This document shows, piece by piece, positions 26,126 through 34,736 of a DNA stretch of 64,000 nt. The position numbers and the translations under genes are program-made. The stretch comes from CAWCUZ01 sp963798795 (GTDB lineage: Bacteria; Acidobacteriota; Vicinamibacteria; Vicinamibacterales; SCN-69-37): assembly GCA_963798795.1 (NCBI GenBank), contig CAWCUZ010000001.1, positions 1,922,001 to 1,986,000 of the forward strand, given 5' to 3'. The notes under the pieces are model-generated. The model was given only the letters and a program-made list of their open reading frames with translations, was not told the origin of the DNA and did not search any database. Position 1 is the first letter of the stretch. Every line of letters starts with the position of its first letter.

Positions 26126-28951
26126 TCAGCGGGTGCCGCCGCGCTCGGCTCTGACCAGCGCCGCCAGCACCCGGGTCTGATCGTAGTCTGACTTGAGCCC
26201 GTCTGCAGCCTCCAGATACGCCTGGCGGTCCGTGGCCGACAGCTTGCACGTGCGCGCGATCCTGATCAGGACCTCGGCCCGATCGTAGCCCGACGCCACC
26301 GCGCCAGCCGCGTCGACCAGCCCCGTCACGACCGCCGGAGAAAGACCCGGCTGAGCCAGCACGGTTTCCAGGACGCGCCGCTGCTCGTAGCTCGACTTCA
26401 TGGCTGACACCACCGTAAAGAACTGACCCGCCGTTTCGGCCGTGACGGCCTTCTGCTTCGCGATAGCGACCAGCACGTTGGCGCGCTCGGTGTCGGACCG
26501 CATCCCCGCCGCCGAATCCAGGATGCCCGCGGTGCTCTGCGGGGCGTGGCCGACCGATGAGGCCAGGACCTGGCGCCGCTCGTAGTCGCCCGTCATCGAT
26601 TCCGATGCCTTGATCATCTGGTTCATCACGCCCGCGGGTGGATCCTGCATGGCCGCGACGGACCGCAGGACTCTGCCCTGTTCGTACGACGACTTGATCT
26701 CGCGGACGCGATCGAAGAACGCCTGACTGGTTCCATTCGTGAGGCCGCCCTGCTTCACCATCTCGATGAGCAGCGACGCCTTTTCGTAGTCGGACTTGAT
26801 CGCCGCCGCGTTCTTGAGCACAGCCGTCGAGGTCGTTTGCGTGAGCCGCGCGGCCACCACCGCCGACAGCACGCGGTGGCGCTCGTAGTCTCCGGCGATC
26901 GTCGCCGTGCCGTCGGCTGTCGCGGCGAGGGCGCGTTCGTCGCCGCCCGCCTGCTTCGTCGCCGCGATGAGCAGCGACGCCAGCTCGTAGTCCGACTTGA
27001 TCGACGCGGTCGCCTTGCGGACGACCTCGGTGAGCGCGGCCGGCGAGGGCGAGGACTGCTTCAGGAGCTCGGTGAAGTACAGGCGCCGCACGTAGTCGCT
27101 TTCGAGCTTGTCGATCTCCGCGAGCACCGCGGGCACGCCGCCTTGTTTCAGGAAACGCGCCACGCGATCCGACGCACCGAACCCGCTGCGGCGGACGAGT
27201 TTCTGGAGCGCCGCGGCCAGGAAGTCGCGGCCTTCGGGCTCCCAATCGCGCGATCGGCTCGCGCGGTAGTAGTGCTTCTCGGGAGTCCCGTTCGCACCAC
27301 CGGTGATCTCGACCCCCGTCGTCAGGAACCAGCCGCCGTCCGAAATGCTCACGGTCTGGCCCGGCTCCACCCACACGATGTCCTTGTCGTCGTCGGACAA
27401 GCGGAACGAGCCGGTCCACTTCACCGAGACTTTGTCCCCGTTGTCGGACCAACTCATGTTGCCGCTGCCCGACTGTCCGGCGGGGCGTGCGAGCGCCGGC
27501 GGGGCAGGCGGCGGCGGCGTGGCCACGCTCGGCCGCGGCAGCATCACGCGCGGCGGAGCGGCAGGTGCGACGGGCGGAGCGAGCGCGAACCCGGGCGCGG
27601 GCGGTGGCAGGGCCATCGCGGGCGCGGGTGGCGGAACGGGAGGCGCCGGCGTGGCGACACCGGCTTCGGCTTCGATCTCCGCCTGGACGCGTCGGATCTC
27701 GGCCTCGACGCGCGTCCGCTCCTCGTCGGTGAGGGGTGCGCCGCGGTGGGCGCGCGCCGCCACGCCCGCTCCCGCCGCCTGAGGTGTCGGCTCCGCAGGG
27801 ACCGGCGCCCCCGGTTGTGAAGATGCCGGGGGCGTCGGCGTCGTGGCGCGCGGAGCTGTCGCGGGCGTCTGGTGGACCGCGGCTGGCGCGCCGGGGCCCT
27901 CGGCGCCGGCGCCGGCGGAAATGAGCCCGACCGGAATCAGCACGGCGACGACGAGGCCGGCGAGCGCCGCGGGCACCCAGACCGACGGCACGTCTCCTTC
28001 CATCGGACGTCCGAGCAGCCGGCGCACGCGGCGCAGCACCGACCCGTCGGTGGCGGCCAGGGCCAGACGGGCACCGCCCGTGAGCGCCGCCAGGTCGGCC
28101 AGCGCGGTGACATAGACGAGTCGGTCGCAGACGTCGACGGCGACATCGTCACAGCATCGCTCGCGGTCGGAACGGACTTCGCGCGAAATCCACCACACCA
28201 TCGGGTGATAGAACAGCAGCGTTTCCACACTCGACTGCAGCAGGTTCACCAGGTAGTCGTGGCGCCGCACGTGGGCCAGCTCGTGCGCGATCAGCGCTTC
28301 GAGCTGCGTGGGCGTGAGGCCGGAGAGGGCGGCTGTGGGCAACAGCACGGCTGGTTTGAGCCAGCCAATCATCATGGGCACGCGCGCCGCCGAGGACTCC
28401 ACCACGGTCACCAGCCGGCGCAGCTCCAGACGCAGGGCGATGCGGCGGACCACGGCGTCCACATCGCCGGCGACCGGCCGGATGGCACGACTGGCCAGGC
28501 GCCGCGCCACCACCCAGCCGCCGAGCAGCCGGAGCGAGAGCACCGCGACGCCGGTCAGCCAAATCGCCAGGATGACGTCCGGAGTCGACACGACGTCTGA
28601 AGATGCCTGCGCCGCCACTGCCGTGTCCCTGACCGGCCGTGCGTCCGGCGCCGAAGACAGGGCGGCGATCGTGGTGCTCGAGCTGGCGCCGGGCAACGAC
28701 TCGACGGCCACGGGTTCGAACGACGGTGGGTGGGCCGGACGGAGCAGATACGCGGTGGTCACCGCGGGCGCGACCGCCATGCACGCCAGCGTCGCGACTC
28801 CCACGCCATAGCGCACCGCGGCGTTGCCGCGGGCGAGGCGCAACAGGATCGCGCCGATCAAGCCCAGCGCGGCGCCCTGCCAGAGGAAATGAACGAGTGC
28901 CCACGCCAGGGCGCGGGTCAACGGCACGTCGACTGCGAAGCGGTCCAGCAT
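26126..28951 (-). CDS. BlaR1-type M56 metallopeptidase with ten C-terminal 34-residue repeats
   Basis: A 941-residue sensor protease. The N-terminal ~330 residues have the BlaR1/MecR1 layout: membrane helices flanking a cytosolic gluzincin domain with His223-Glu-Leu-Ala-His227 (HELAHVRRHDYL) and the downstream EVRSDRERCCDDVAV. After the last helix comes a Pro/Ala-rich linker (~360-490), a beta-rich module (WSDNGDKVSVKWTGSFRL), and then ten repeats (616-941) of mostly 34 residues. Their consensus is I-K-S-D-Y-E-x-x-x-V-L-x-x-V. Classical BlaR1 has a penicillin-binding sensor domain at this place; here it is replaced by the repeats. It sits third in an operon behind blaI and another M56 gene, 13 bp after the latter. 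Confidence 0.92.
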   Translation of the reverse strand: MLDRFAVDVPLTRALAWALVHFLWQGAALGLIGAILLRLARGNAAVRYGVGVATLACMAVAPAVTTAYLLRPAHPPSFEPVAVESLPGASSSTTIAALSSAPDARPVRDTAVAAQASSDVVSTPDVILAIWLTGVAVLSLRLLGGWVVARRLASRAIRPVAGDVDAVVRRIALRLELRRLVTVVESSAARVPMMIGWLKPAVLLPTAALSGLTPTQLEALIAHELAHVRRHDYLVNLLQSSVETLLFYHPMVWWISREVRSDRERCCDDVAVDVCDRLVYVTALADLAALTGGARLALAATDGSVLRRVRRLLGRPMEGDVPSVWVPAALAGLVVAVLIPVGLISAGAGAEGPGAPAAVHQTPATAPRATTPTPPASSQPGAPVPAEPTPQAAGAGVAARAHRGAPLTDEERTRVEAEIRRVQAEIEAEAGVATPAPPVPPPAPAMALPPPAPGFALAPPVAPAAPPRVMLPRPSVATPPPPAPPALARPAGQSGSGNMSWSDNGDKVSVKWTGSFRLSDDDKDIVWVEPGQTVSISDGGWFLTTGVEITGGANGTPEKHYYRASRSRDWEPEGRDFLAAALQKLVRRSGFGASDRVARFLKQGGVPAVLAEIDKLESDYVRRLYFTELLKQSSPSPAALTEVVRKATASIKSDYELASLLIAATKQAGGDERALAATADGTATIAGDYERHRVLSAVVAARLTQTTSTAVLKNAAAIKSDYEKASLLIEMVKQGGLTNGTSQAFFDRVREIKSSYEQGRVLRSVAAMQDPPAGVMNQMIKASESMTGDYERRQVLASSVGHAPQSTAGILDSAAGMRSDTERANVLVAIAKQKAVTAETAGQFFTVVSAMKSSYEQRRVLETVLAQPGLSPAVVTGLVDAAGAVASGYDRAEVLIRIARTCKLSATDRQAYLEAADGLKSDYDQTRVLAALVRAERGGTR

Positions 28952-28964
28952 GAGCTCCTCCGAC

Positions 28965-30938
28965 TCAGCGCGGCGCCGGGCCCATGGGCCGGCGGATGGT
29001 CACGTCAATGGATGCATCGCGGGTCAGGTTGTGCACCTGGAGCTGCGTCGTGATGGCGTCACGCACCTGCCGGGCCGTCAGTCCCACGACCCGGATGTCG
29101 CCCAGGAACGGCAGGTGCATCGTGCCTGCGCGGCTGACGGTGTACGGACCGTGCAGGTCGGGTTCGGTCGAAATCGCCACGGACAGCCGATCGCCGGGCC
29201 GGACCACCGCGGCCGGATCATCGACCGCCGGCCATTCCACGCCAGTCTCCCTGGCGACCTGCTCGCTCGTCCGCGCACGGGCGGCCGCGACTGGCGGCGG
29301 CCGGAGCGCGCGGTCGAGCTCCATCTGGCGCTGCTGGAATTCGTACTCCAGGATGGACTGCTGCTCTTTCAGTTGCGCCTCTTGCTTCTGCAACTCGGCC
29401 GACGTGTGCTCGGCCATCAGCCTCTGCTGGAGCTCGACCAGCTGCGCCTGCAGTTTGGCGAGCTCTTCACGACTGGCCGTGCCCACGTCGACCTGCTGCT
29501 GCATGCGCTTGTACTGGGCCTCCACGGCCGCGAGTTGCGCTTCGAGCGTCTTGATGCGCGCCTGAGATTCCGCGACCATCCGTTGCTGCTCCAGATCGAG
29601 CTGCTTACGCTGGAGTTCCGCCAATGCGCGTTTCATTTCTTCGAGCCGCGCCTCGGCCTGGCGCTCGGCGGTGGTCTGCTCGGCTTCGGCAGCCGCCGCT
29701 CCGATCGGCAAAGACGCCGCCGTGGTTCGAGTCTCCGACGCGGGGACTCGCTCGGTCGTTTGCGCCTGCGGTTTTCCGGCCACGGCCACGGCGGGCGTCT
29801 CCTGTGCCGGCCGCGCCGCGACCGGCACTCGAGCGGATGGCGGCTCTGCAGTCGTCACGGTTGATTGTTGCGCCGGCGTCTGCGCCGCCGGGGCCGGTGT
29901 GCGCGCCGCCAGACCCGGCGACAGCGCCCCGGCCAGAACCAGCACCGCGAAAAGCGGCAGCCATGCTCCCGCCGTGCGGGCATCGTCCGGACCGCCAAGT
30001 ATCCGGTGAATCCGCTTGACCAGGGGGCCATCGGTCGCGGCCAGCGCGAGCCGGGGCCGCATGACCAGCGCCGCCAGGTCGCTCAACGCCGTGGCATAGA
30101 CGACGCGATCGCAGACGCTCACGGCCAGATCGTCACAGCAGTGCTCGCGCTCGGCACGAACCTGCCCCGACACCCACCACACGGCCGGATGGTAGAAGAG
30201 CAGCGTCTCTACGGCCGTCTGAAGAACATTGACGAGGTAGTCGTGACGCCGCACGTGCGCCAGCTCGTGCGCGATCAGCGCCTCCAGCTGGGTCGTACTC
30301 AGGCCGCTCAGGGCCGCAGTCGGCAGCAGCACGACCGGTTTCATCCAGCCGACGATGACCGGCACCGAGACCACGTGCGATTCCATGATGCGCACGAGGC
30401 GGTCGAGGGCCAGCCGCCCGGCGACCCGCTGCGCCAATGCGCGGATTTCGGCCGGCGCCGGGCGTAGCGCACCCCGTGCCAGTCGTCGCGCCACCAGCCA
30501 GCCGCCGAACAGGCGGGTGGCAAAGAAGACCACACCGGCCGCCCACAGCACGAGCACCAACGCGCGAACGATCGCCGCCTGTCCCGACGTGCTCCGGCCG
30601 GCAGGGTTCTGAACGATCCCTCGTTCGGTGCGATCGAATTGAACGGCCGGGCGTTCAGGATTCGGCCGGACCGCCGCGGACGCCGCCATGCCGGAGACCG
30701 ACGGCACCGGAGTGGCGGACCTGGCGGCGGTCCAGGCGACTGTCGCCACGGGCGCCGCGAGCATCAGCGCGAGCGTGGCGATGCCGATCAGGTATCGCGC
30801 CTCGGCGCCGGGCTTCAGCCAGCGCAGCAGCACCCACGCGGCGAGCGCCAGCGCCGCGCCCTGCCAGACGAAGTGCACGAGCGCCCAAGCGAGGGCGTTC
30901 AGCAACGGTTGCTCGACGAGTGTCGTCAGGATGCTCAT
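28965..30938 (-). CDS. BlaR1-type M56 metallopeptidase fused to a coiled coil and a polysaccharide-export (Wza N-terminal-like) domain
   Basis: A 657-residue protein. The membrane/protease part carries His224-Glu-Leu-Ala-His228 (HELAHVRRHDYLVN) and EREHCCDDLAV, and is clearly paralogous to the next gene. A Pro/Thr-rich linker leads into a long coiled coil rich in Glu and Gln (~415-545). The C-terminal ~85 residues match the Poly_export (Wza N-terminal) pattern: V-x-P-G-D-R-L-S-V, Y-T-V-S-R-A-G-T-M-H-L-P-F-L-G and LTARQVRDAI. I do not know of this fusion in characterised BlaR1 proteins. ATG overlaps the blaI stop by four bases (ATGA), implying translational coupling with its repressor. Confidence 0.92.
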   Translation of the reverse strand: MSILTTLVEQPLLNALAWALVHFVWQGAALALAAWVLLRWLKPGAEARYLIGIATLALMLAAPVATVAWTAARSATPVPSVSGMAASAAVRPNPERPAVQFDRTERGIVQNPAGRSTSGQAAIVRALVLVLWAAGVVFFATRLFGGWLVARRLARGALRPAPAEIRALAQRVAGRLALDRLVRIMESHVVSVPVIVGWMKPVVLLPTAALSGLSTTQLEALIAHELAHVRRHDYLVNVLQTAVETLLFYHPAVWWVSGQVRAEREHCCDDLAVSVCDRVVYATALSDLAALVMRPRLALAATDGPLVKRIHRILGGPDDARTAGAWLPLFAVLVLAGALSPGLAARTPAPAAQTPAQQSTVTTAEPPSARVPVAARPAQETPAVAVAGKPQAQTTERVPASETRTTAASLPIGAAAAEAEQTTAERQAEARLEEMKRALAELQRKQLDLEQQRMVAESQARIKTLEAQLAAVEAQYKRMQQQVDVGTASREELAKLQAQLVELQQRLMAEHTSAELQKQEAQLKEQQSILEYEFQQRQMELDRALRPPPVAAARARTSEQVARETGVEWPAVDDPAAVVRPGDRLSVAISTEPDLHGPYTVSRAGTMHLPFLGDIRVVGLTARQVRDAITTQLQVHNLTRDASIDVTIRRPMGPAPR

Positions 30939-31324
30939 GGCTGCAACCCTTTCTTGTAGTCGGCAATCAAAGCCTGGATTTCCGCGAGTTCCTCCGGCGA
31001 TGTCGCGTGCGCGCTGATCGCCTGCAGGACCAGCGCGGCCGCGGAGCCGCCGAACGCGCGATCGACGAGGTCCGATACCAGCCGGCGCTGCGTCTCGTCG
31101 CGGCTCACAGTCGGCGAATACACGTGGGTGCGCGCCGACTCGTCGCGTGTGACGAGCCCCTTCTCCGCCATGATCTGCATGAGCTTCAGCGTCGTCGTGT
31201 AGCCGGTCTCGCGGGCTCCCGAGAGCGCTTCATGGACCTGACGGACCGTGGCCGGCCCGCGTTCCCAGAGGACGCGCAGAATCGACAGCTCGGCGTCGGT
31301 GGGACGAGGAGAAATTCGAGGCAT
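30935..31324 (-). CDS. BlaI/MecI/CopY family transcriptional repressor
   Basis: A 129-residue winged-helix repressor (RPTDAELSILRVLWERGPATVRQVHEAL ... TTTLKLMQIMAEKGLVTR), followed by the C-terminal dimerisation helices (GGSAAALVLQAISAH). Proteins of this family are cleaved when the partner M56 protease senses its signal, which relieves repression. ATG 31324 is chosen over ATG 31333 because the latter overlaps a TATAAT box, and the transcript would begin essentially at 31324 (leaderless). The gene overlaps the first M56 gene (ATGA) and heads a four-gene operon extending to 24199. A perfect palindrome in its own promoter indicates autoregulation. Confidence 0.95.
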   Translation of the reverse strand: MPRISPRPTDAELSILRVLWERGPATVRQVHEALSGARETGYTTTLKLMQIMAEKGLVTRDESARTHVYSPTVSRDETQRRLVSDLVDRAFGGSAAALVLQAISAHATSPEELAEIQALIADYKKGLQP

Positions 31325-31331
31325 GGGCGCC

Positions 31332-31359
31332 ATTATACGAATTGATTCGTAGATGTCAA
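31332..31359 (-). promoter_or_regulatory. Consensus promoter with embedded palindromic BlaI operator
   Basis: On the minus strand TTGACA (31354-31359) and TATAAT (31332-31337) are separated by 16 bases: both hexamers match sigma-70 consensus perfectly. The perfect inverted repeat TACGAATCAATTCGTA (31336-31351) fills the spacer and overlaps the -10 box. Binding there would block RNA polymerase. The -10 box ends 7 nt before ATG 31324, so the transcript should be leaderless. Confidence 0.88.
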
Positions 31360-31388
31360 CGAAGAGTTTCGTCGAAGCGGGGCGAAGC

Positions 31389-31446
31389 GGGGTCAAACCA
31401 GGGTCAAACCAGGGTCAGACCACCGGTTTGACCCTGGTTTGACCCC
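31389..31446. terminator. Perfect 22-bp inverted repeat with direct subrepeats, possible terminator
   Basis: Two 22-bp arms (31389-31410 and 31425-31446) are exact reverse complements around a 14-nt loop. Each arm is built from two copies of a GGTCAAACCAG-type unit, and related GGTCAGACC/GGTCTGACCCC units continue to 31459. It lies just after the cyclophilin stop and before the blaI promoter, so it could insulate the two transcription units. There is no U-tract. A similar short GGGTCAGACCC palindrome occurs at 16840-16850. Confidence 0.65.
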
Positions 31447-31460
31447 GGTCTGACCCCGCC

Positions 31461-31973
31461 CTAGCGGCGCTCGATGGTGAGCTTGTTGATGACGACCGGC
31501 GTGACCGGCCGGTCGTTGGCGTCGGTCTTGGTATGGCCAATGACCCGCACGACGTCCATCCCTTCGGTCACGACCCCGAACACGGAGTGACGCCGATCGA
31601 GGTGCGGCGTCGGGCCGAGGGTGATGAAGAACTGACTGCCGTTCGTGTTGGGGCCGGCGTTGGCCATCGACAGGACCCCGGGCCGGTCGTGGCGCAGCTC
31701 GGGGTGGAACTCATCGCCGAACTGGTAGCCCGGCCCGCCGAACCCCTTCCCCAGCGGGTCGCCGCCCTGGATCATGAAGCCGTCGATCACGCGGTGGAAG
31801 ATGAGCCCGTCGTAGAACGGCTTCTTGTGCCGCTCGCCCGTGCCGGGGTGCTTCCATTCCTTGCTGCCTTCCGCAAGCTCCGTGAAGTTCTCCACCGTCT
31901 TCGGGGCCCGGTCGTCGAACAGCTCCGCCGTGAACGTTCCGAGCGTGGTGTCGAAATGCGCATACGTTGCCAT
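31461..31973 (-). CDS. Peptidyl-prolyl cis-trans isomerase, cyclophilin type
   Basis: A 170-residue single-domain cyclophilin without a signal peptide, so cytosolic. The catalytic core is visible: YDGLIFHRVIDGFMIQGGDPLGKGFGGPGYQFGDE with the conserved Arg, then GVLSMANAGPNTNGSQFFITLGPTPHLDRRHSVFG. It assists folding by isomerising X-Pro bonds. ATG 31973 lies 13 nt after the stop of the upstream TPR gene, so they are probably co-transcribed. There is no clear ribosome-binding site. Confidence 0.97.
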   Translation of the reverse strand: MATYAHFDTTLGTFTAELFDDRAPKTVENFTELAEGSKEWKHPGTGERHKKPFYDGLIFHRVIDGFMIQGGDPLGKGFGGPGYQFGDEFHPELRHDRPGVLSMANAGPNTNGSQFFITLGPTPHLDRRHSVFGVVTEGMDVVRVIGHTKTDANDRPVTPVVINKLTIERR

Positions 31974-31986
31974 CGCCCGTATTCTG

Positions 31987-33540
31987 TCACTTCTTGATCA
32001 GCTTTCTGAGCGCCTGGACCTTGTCGCGGAGCTGCGGATTCTGCTCGGCGATCGCCAGGAACGGGAGCGCCTTCGGGATCTCACGGGCATTCACGTATTC
32101 CTCGGCGGCAAAATACGGCGAGGCGCTCACGTGGCCGGCGGCATCCTGACGCGAGGTCTCGAGGCTGGCGAGCTTCCGAACCCGGTACGCCGGATCGACA
32201 TCGCCCGTCCGCAGGGCCGCCAGGTCCTGCTCGAGCGAACCCGCCAGGTCGCGAAAACAGTCGACCGACAGACCGAAGGTCTCCCCCGCCGGAGCCCAGT
32301 CGGCTTCCTTGATTTGCGTCAGCCCGAGATACCAGCGCGCCGTGCACTCCGCGGGGTCGAAGCGTAGCGCCTCCCGCGCGTCGGCGGCCGCCGGCTCGAC
32401 GTCATCCTGGTCGTATTCGATCATCGCGGCCAGCGTATGGACGCGCGAGTTCACCTGCCACTCCTTGGCCGCGTCGATGTCCGCGCGCGCCAGTGCCAGG
32501 TGTCCCAGCGCGTGCCGGTTGCGCGCGCGCCAGTAGTACGCTTCGCCGATCGTGTCGTTCTGCAGCGCGATGACGGCAGTCGCCGCATCGATGGCGCGTT
32601 CGCGCTCACCCAGACCGCTCAGCGCAACGACGCGGCCGAGGAGCGCGTCCTCATGAGCCGGCTCGGCAGCCACGACGGCGTCGTACGCCTCGAGCGCCTC
32701 CGGCCATTCCTCGAGTGCCCGATTCAACGCACCGGCCGTGATACTGACGGCCGGGGATTTCAGCGGAGCCGCTGCCGCCAGCAGCACGCGCATCCGTGCA
32801 ACCTCTGCTCCGGTCGGCCTCGGGCGTTCGGCGCGTGACCAGAATGCGCCGGCCTCGACGAACGCCGGCACGTCAGCCGCGACGCGGTCGAGCGACGCGG
32901 TCGCGACGGGAACGCAGATGGCGGCGCGATAACGGACCAGGGCCGGCATCCCGGCGACAGCCTGCGTCGTGGGCCTGGGCGGCCGGAACTCGCGTGGCAC
33001 ACCGAGGTCGTCGGCGCCACATGTGAGAGCGATCGTGAGATAGCTGCGAAATGCCATGCTCCCGGGGGGCTGGCGCAGCGTCATCTGCCACGCCTCCACA
33101 CGGTCGATGGCCTGGGGGAGGTGGAAGGTGACGCGAACCGATCGCGGAGTGCCGGCCGCGTCGGGCGGCATGGCACGCGCGATGGCGACCATCGCGCCAG
33201 CCCACGACGGGTCACGCAGCTCGCGTCCGACAGCCGCGGCACGGGCGAGATCGGCGTCGCGCGGGAGGGCCAGTTCGGCGTCGCGGAGCGCCAGCAGGAT
33301 GTCGACCTCGAACAACCCGGCCAGTGCCTGGGCGCGTTCCGGTCCGGCCGCGGCGCGCTCGTAGATCGCACGAGCCTCCGCGAGGCAGGCATAGCACCCG
33401 TCGAGCATGCGTGCGCCGGCGCGCGCAAGATCCGCCCCGCCTTCCCGCTCGGCGGGCCGGGCGGGCGACACGCCTGGTGTCGCATGATGCGAGGCGCACG
33501 CCGCGCTCCAGACGAGCAGCGCAACCACCGGGACGCGCAT
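31987..33540 (-). CDS. TPR-containing hypothetical exported protein
   Basis: A 517-residue protein with a short N-terminal hydrophobic segment ending in Cys15 (ALLVWSAAC); it may be a lipoprotein, although the lipobox is imperfect. The middle has a beta-rich region (SVRVTFHLPQAIDRVEAWQMTLRQ). From about residue 270 on there are several TPR-like helical pairs (EWPEALEAYDAVVAAEPAHEDALLGRV, GHLALARADIDAAKEWQ, PAAADAREALRFDPAECTARWYLGL). TPRs mediate protein contacts. No enzymatic motif is visible, and I do not recognise a named family. Confidence 0.85.
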   Translation of the reverse strand: MRVPVVALLVWSAACASHHATPGVSPARPAEREGGADLARAGARMLDGCYACLAEARAIYERAAAGPERAQALAGLFEVDILLALRDAELALPRDADLARAAAVGRELRDPSWAGAMVAIARAMPPDAAGTPRSVRVTFHLPQAIDRVEAWQMTLRQPPGSMAFRSYLTIALTCGADDLGVPREFRPPRPTTQAVAGMPALVRYRAAICVPVATASLDRVAADVPAFVEAGAFWSRAERPRPTGAEVARMRVLLAAAAPLKSPAVSITAGALNRALEEWPEALEAYDAVVAAEPAHEDALLGRVVALSGLGERERAIDAATAVIALQNDTIGEAYYWRARNRHALGHLALARADIDAAKEWQVNSRVHTLAAMIEYDQDDVEPAAADAREALRFDPAECTARWYLGLTQIKEADWAPAGETFGLSVDCFRDLAGSLEQDLAALRTGDVDPAYRVRKLASLETSRQDAAGHVSASPYFAAEEYVNAREIPKALPFLAIAEQNPQLRDKVQALRKLIKK

Positions 33541-33589
33541 GTTCGATCAGGTGATTGTCGCATGTGCCGCGGGTCTCGGGGCGCCGCCG

Positions 33590-34735
33590 TCAACCCCGGT
33601 CGAGCGCCCCCACCAGATCCGCCACCAGGTCGCGCGCGCTTTCGCAGCCCGTCGACAAACGGACGAGCGAGTCTGACAGACCGAGTGCCGCTCGCGTCTC
33701 CGGCGGGATCGACGCGTGTGTCATGCGGCACGGCAGACAGACGAGCGATCGGACGCCGCCCAGGCTTTCGGCGAGTGCGAACAGGCGCAGCGATGACACG
33801 AACGCCGCCGCGTCGTCGCCCGTGCCGTCCAGCTCGAACGACACCATGCCCCCGAATCCGGTCATCTGGCGTCTGGCGATCGCGTGCCCGGGATGGCGGG
33901 GAAGCCCAGGGAAGTACACCCGGCGGACGCGCCGATGACGGCTCAGCGCTTCGGCGACCGCAGCGGCATTCTCGGCGTGACGAACCATGCGCAGCTCCAG
34001 CGTGCGAAGGCCTCGCAGCGTCAGCCAGCAGTCGAACGGGCCTGGTACGCCGCCCAGCGCGTTCTGCAGAAACGCAACGGGCTCCAGCAGCGCCGCATCG
34101 CGGGCGATCACAGCACCCTGGATGACATCGGAGTGGCCCGCCAGGTACTTCGTCACACTGTGCACCACCAGGTCCGCCCCCCATGCCAGCGGCTGCTGGA
34201 AGAACGGCGAGGCAAACGTGTTGTCGACGACGACGACCGCGCGATGCCGGTGCGCCAGTTCCGCCAGCGCCGCCAGGTCGTACACGAGCAGGCGGGGGTT
34301 CGTGGGCGACTCGATCCACAGAAGGGCCGCCCCGTCGCCCAGCGCGCGCTCGACGCCGGCCAGATCGCTGAAGTCCACGTGCTCGACGCGGCAGCCGTTC
34401 GGCTCGAAGACGCGGTGGAGCATGCGGAACGTTCCTCCGTACACGTCGTCGGGCACAATCACGCGTCCGCCGGGCTTCACGTGCGCCTGCAGCACCGCAT
34501 GTTCGGCCGCCAGCCCGGAGGCGAACACGGCAGCCGCCGCGCCGCCTTCCAGGTCCGCGAGCACCGCCTCGAGCCGCTTGCGGGTGGGATTCGACGTGCG
34601 TGTGTAGTCGAAGCCGCGGTGTTCACCGGGCCGAATCTGCTGATAGGTCGAGGTCTGAAAGATCGGCGGCACGACGGCCCCCGTGTCGGGCTCGCTGGGC
34701 TGACCGGCGTGAATCGTGCGCGTGGCGAAATCCAT
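33590..34735 (-). CDS. Cys/Met-metabolism PLP-dependent enzyme (cystathionine gamma-synthase / gamma-lyase / sulfhydrylase family)
   Basis: A 381-residue fold-type I PLP enzyme. Signatures are TRTIHAGQPSEPDTGAVVPPIFQTSTY at the N-terminus, YTRTSNPTRKRLE, the PLP lysine in HSVTKYLAGHSDV, and GGVRSLVCLPCRMTHASIP. ATG 34735 is chosen because it opens the family-typical MDFATRTIHAG with GGGGAG upstream. It follows homoserine dehydrogenase with one base between stop and start, under a SAM riboswitch, so a role in methionine synthesis (cystathionine gamma-synthase or O-acylhomoserine sulfhydrylase) is more likely than gamma-lyase. The exact reaction cannot be fixed from sequence alone. Confidence 0.93.
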   Translation of the reverse strand: MDFATRTIHAGQPSEPDTGAVVPPIFQTSTYQQIRPGEHRGFDYTRTSNPTRKRLEAVLADLEGGAAAAVFASGLAAEHAVLQAHVKPGGRVIVPDDVYGGTFRMLHRVFEPNGCRVEHVDFSDLAGVERALGDGAALLWIESPTNPRLLVYDLAALAELAHRHRAVVVVDNTFASPFFQQPLAWGADLVVHSVTKYLAGHSDVIQGAVIARDAALLEPVAFLQNALGGVPGPFDCWLTLRGLRTLELRMVRHAENAAAVAEALSRHRRVRRVYFPGLPRHPGHAIARRQMTGFGGMVSFELDGTGDDAAAFVSSLRLFALAESLGGVRSLVCLPCRMTHASIPPETRAALGLSDSLVRLSTGCESARDLVADLVGALDRG

Positions 34736-34736
34736 G

